Source of the DNA: a virus | Length of the DNA: 27,313 bases | Virus record (IMG/VR): IMGVR_UViG_3300025101_000141 | Coordinates: 1 to 27,313 of that record | Strand: one strand, 5' to 3' | In this document: in pieces, positions 26,701 to 27,313 of the stretch | How the letters are laid out: each line of letters begins with the position of its first letter | Numbering within the stretch: position 1 is the first letter of the stretch | Program-made: the position numbers and the translations under genes | Notes under the pieces: generated by a model | The model's database searches: none | What the model saw: the letters and a program-made list of their open reading frames with translations, nothing else | What the model was told of the DNA's origin: nothing

Positions 26701-27313
26701 TGGAAGTTTTTTAACATCATATTTAAAGGTGGTGGTTGTACCAACACCGACTACAGAAAATTCTCCTGTATAAACGCTGTTTATAACATTAATCTTGTTA
26801 AATCCATCAATTTCTTTGTCAATGACGATATTTTTCTTTGATTCTGTAGTGTAGTCGGTATTGATCGGTGAGAATTTATAGAAAATATTCTTGGGAACAT
26901 CATCATTAACTACTAAAGTAAGTTTTGCGTTCGCATCAATACCAACTTTACCTAACTTAGTAACTTCAAACTTACTGCTTGTTAATGATCCACTAAATTC
27001 ATCAGTAAAATTGTAATCTGTGTAAAGATGGAGATCAAATGCAGAATATAACGAAGAATTATTGAGTGAAGAAAGTGAAGAATCACTTAAGTCAAATACA
27101 ACAGTGTTACCTGAGTATACATTTAAAGATGGATTAATTGGTAGTAAAGTTCCTTTTCTTGCAATATCAATTGAAATGAAACTTGGATTGAACTGTTCAG
27201 ACTGATATCTTGAATTGCAAAGTCTAATTTTATCTTTAGAAAGTTTATTAATGTAATAGATTTTTTGATCCTCAAGTCCAGTAGGAGCTGGATTAGAATC
27301 AAGAATTACTTTA
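20764..27313 (-). CDS. Giant structural protein in the gp7 (baseplate wedge) position, N-terminus beyond window
   Basis: The frame is open from the stop at 20764-20766 to the window edge, at least 2182 codons. A Met at 25950 is internal: the 454 codons above it have no stop and read coherently (for example YYINKLSKDKIRLCNSRYQS near the edge, and SSDYGYHLFTLTDVNVPVGG just before the Met). Position immediately before gp8 equals that of T4 gp7, the wedge initiator (1032 residues), but I see no clear gp7 motif, so the assignment is positional. The protein carries three HDGT/EYG modules (24091-25026) and one RG module (23341-23550). Two paired units begin FDATTKTFTLK and FDGNTRQFTVK, followed by INGVFQGPTGDY and INDILQIPGESY type strands. 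GYTSAPSVTIS repeats sit near the C-terminus. It is probably a baseplate wedge or peripheral component. Confidence 0.88.
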   Translation of the reverse strand, partial: KVILDSNPAPTGLEDQKIYYINKLSKDKIRLCNSRYQSEQFNPSFISIDIARKGTLLPINPSLNVYSGNTVVFDLSDSSLSSLNNSSLYSAFDLHLYTDYNFTDEFSGSLTSSKFEVTKLGKVGIDANAKLTLVVNDDVPKNIFYKFSPINTDYTTESKKNIVIDKEIDGFNKINVINSVYTGEFSVVGVGTTTTFKYDVKKLPERSSYNKFNGGLSYDTSSINAYGGISDIIISFKGANYNEIVGVSTVEGTITGSGAVLEPFSNTIGKVLSTKISNIGFDYPTDFTIRPTTNLPEVLLLESLTSFEEIGISSVGRNYSLAPNLVVLDGLTGKHIDDVDLFYSLGDSKVTIRNNTKGLNNVTPTIIPISNSNGVPIERITYNTSTKLATVGFDTGFSDKSPFAVGDKVLIENVSVGVGSTGTGFNSSDYGYHLFTLTDVNIPVGGNVGVVTFSMDEVLNDNIHAGNYDTINSAGRIINQSSFPQFNIKLKKNNFLLGETVVSNGGEGKVDSWNNRIELLKVSTSRDFVVGDIVTGQTSGTQGTVKSKIDYNSDIETASSSIVEKGWNKTTGFFNDNQQRIPDNFYYQNFSYAIKSKIPLQNWDDAVSSLTHTAGFLKFSDLVIESADDRVGGTVFTDSSSTVSLVVDILPTTTYGNGNFGGGISLNCYPAFDLVTENSKIASGTIYSDRIFLENRVLTDYFESVGNRALIIDDISKQFNSVERPTKFSVVKKFPVDQKSKKILTYVRDKVITSEIQASLVTLVHNGSIAEVLNYGRVESTLDLGSFDFSIAGSEGQLLFFPTKFRTQNYNVSYCSFDLDNTISGIGSFSLGEICNIESSQVVVPAATKTTIVGIASTYRSSKVLVELQDQRGITAFNELNIIHDGTDAQLLEYGDVSTDFGSTVTGLGTYSIDMSGGDVNVEFTPAVGLALTANTVRVSLSSTESVGVGTTVIGLAGQNISELQSFHTTLASSSNPGIHTIASYTCAGTNDYQAAYYIVSIEDTTNDEYQLSEIIVVNDDSRTFITEYGVLTTGSGIGTIGSLTDGTETHLQFTPPANTDVQTKVYQQAIQLVSVDDTLDHEIDLNNASITAGYGFYEGTAIDVRRQFELNHKGRPIFQRTFDGGDTNVVDLTNNQITVPNHFFTTGEPLNYSVGVATHVRVGIATTTFAGVGSTDFLPTNAFVFAIKVNDSTIKLARSATDANALEPTAIDFTSIGIGTFHKLTSNQQNSKCLIALDNFIQNPIVSTATTTALDKKIGIADATIETIGITSFFAADLIQVESEIMKINTVGFGLTNSILVDRGWMGTGITTHPVGVAVTKVDGAYNIIDNTINFYIAPQGATPISSITNPPDSRDFTGITTHSKFQGRTFLRSESKGSTKAAYHSNYVFDSIADQFDATTKTFTLKSEQEDVVGFSTNNGVILINGVFQGPTGDLVPQDYSLSEGSGISSVTFTGTATSVSYDPNNANIPVGGLIVSVGSTAGLGYQPLISAGGTAIVSAGGTIVSISIGNTGSGYRQGSQTVNVGVYTSSTGKTGIEFIGTAAVSNGNVVSVAVTNPGSGYLIGSEPIVVFDEPLSYSDIPLIYSDDSPSGFGTEATIDIVVGQGSSVIDFEVKNFGYRYGQKQILTVATGGATGIPTDTNINFKEFQITVEKTDSDKFSGWHFGELERLDNIHDEFDGNTRQFTVKRNGAPVTIRSAVGSNIDVQATLLIFINDILQIPGESYTFDGGSVINFSEPPKGRSADGSFPGDKSKILFYKGSGDIDVTFRDVLESVKAGDELTIRTSETLVPNSINQTGRLSTKIISSDTVETNPYYEAGIDSNPDHKRVVTLCQQTSDKVINGKIVSKARELNAALINPRTHLIQSVGVGSTQIYVESVIPFFNPDDENQTVKNQQTISIVSQNNIVAAAATAVVSIANTVESITIGYGGTGYTSAPSVTISNPVGFGTTARATAVATLTGDTVSSITVSTPGIGYTRTVASQVLIEAPKLEREQNRTSLYQGDFGDIVGLNTTSVGVATTGYVMDLFIPINSFLRNTKVVGAAVTLSDISVGDYFTVKNSNVGSGVTSLYQTGETLGITTQFLDSVYEVAAVSVGTTAVAGVGITYVKRVTVSVEDYGNRTGIGLTEFYGQFSWGKITLGGRLNATAFDAYLLKGTAGITTGAVINRVQPLKLVGYSTT
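23341..23550 (-). repeat. RG-type module copy in the gp7-position protein
   Basis: It encodes ADLIQVESEIMKINTVGFGL then ILVDRGWMGTGITTHPVGVA. This is the closest partner of the gp15 insertion (VDRKEGNTLFTKRG followed by a HVRGTAV strand) and is related to the copy at 12672-12893. Confidence 0.72.
24091..25026 (-). repeat. Three HDGT/EYG modules in the gp7-position protein
   Basis: Copies lie at about 24865-25026, 24484-24669 and 24091-24264, with cores VHNGSIAEVLNYG, IHDGTDAQLLEYG and VNDDSRTFITEYG. Each core is followed by a Gly-Ser/Thr turn, a GTYSIDMSGG-like hairpin and a FTP/FPT strand. The free-standing 121-residue protein at 3228-3593 is a fourth copy. Confidence 0.78.

Noticed and set aside
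1-27313. CRISPR arrays, tRNAs, insertion sequences, integrase or defence genes
   Set aside because: No regularly spaced direct DNA repeats, cloverleaf sequences, transposase motifs or nuclease/toxin operons were seen. Apparent repeats are protein-level repeats in coding sequence.

Overview
The window is a single-direction block of virion genes from a T4-like (Straboviridae/Kyanoviridae-type) myovirus. Every supported gene lies on the minus strand, so transcription runs from the right end of the window to the left. Recognisable T4 orthologues appear in T4 order: gp8, gp13, gp14, gp15, gp16 and gp17. The low-GC, tightly packed layout suggests a marine cyanophage or a related pelagic myovirus. 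So do the very large structural proteins, the small proteins beginning MDPESIKLNN and MMKHLKVEGH, and the NATAAATA-like late promoters. No host-derived metabolic gene is present, so the host cannot be fixed from this window.

Layout in transcription order. (1) 27313-20764: a giant structural protein in the gp7 position, open past the window edge. (2) 20735-19176: gp8 baseplate wedge. (3) 19169-11694: a 2491-residue protein with a DUF4815-type N-terminus, occupying the place where T4 has genes 9-12 and wac. (4) 11697-10892: two small conserved proteins and one beta-rich structural protein. (5) 10870-7592: neck and tail completion proteins gp13, gp14 and gp15. (6) 7595-7176: small terminase gp16. 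(7) 7132-1423: four genes between the terminase subunits, comprising a coiled-coil/beta-helix fibre-like protein, two small beta proteins and a 570-residue modular Cys/Lys-rich protein. (8) 1416-1: large terminase gp17, truncated by the window edge.

The genes are nearly all abutting or overlapping by 1-20 bases. Short gaps carry T4-type late promoter motifs at 20754-20761, 10889-10896, 8620-8627, 7177-7184 and 3157-3164, four of them only 18-21 bases before a start codon. Together the genes make the baseplate, the neck and sheath terminator, and the DNA-packaging motor, which fits a late-expressed morphogenesis operon.

I see no CRISPR array, tRNA, transposon, toxin or defence system. The most interesting signal is modularity. 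At least four small beta modules recur across different, functionally distinct virion proteins, and two of them are inserted just before the C-terminal tails of gp14 and gp15. There is also a 570-residue mosaic protein next to gp17, and a vestigial start at 3229-3231 that looks like an ATGA junction mutated to ATAA.
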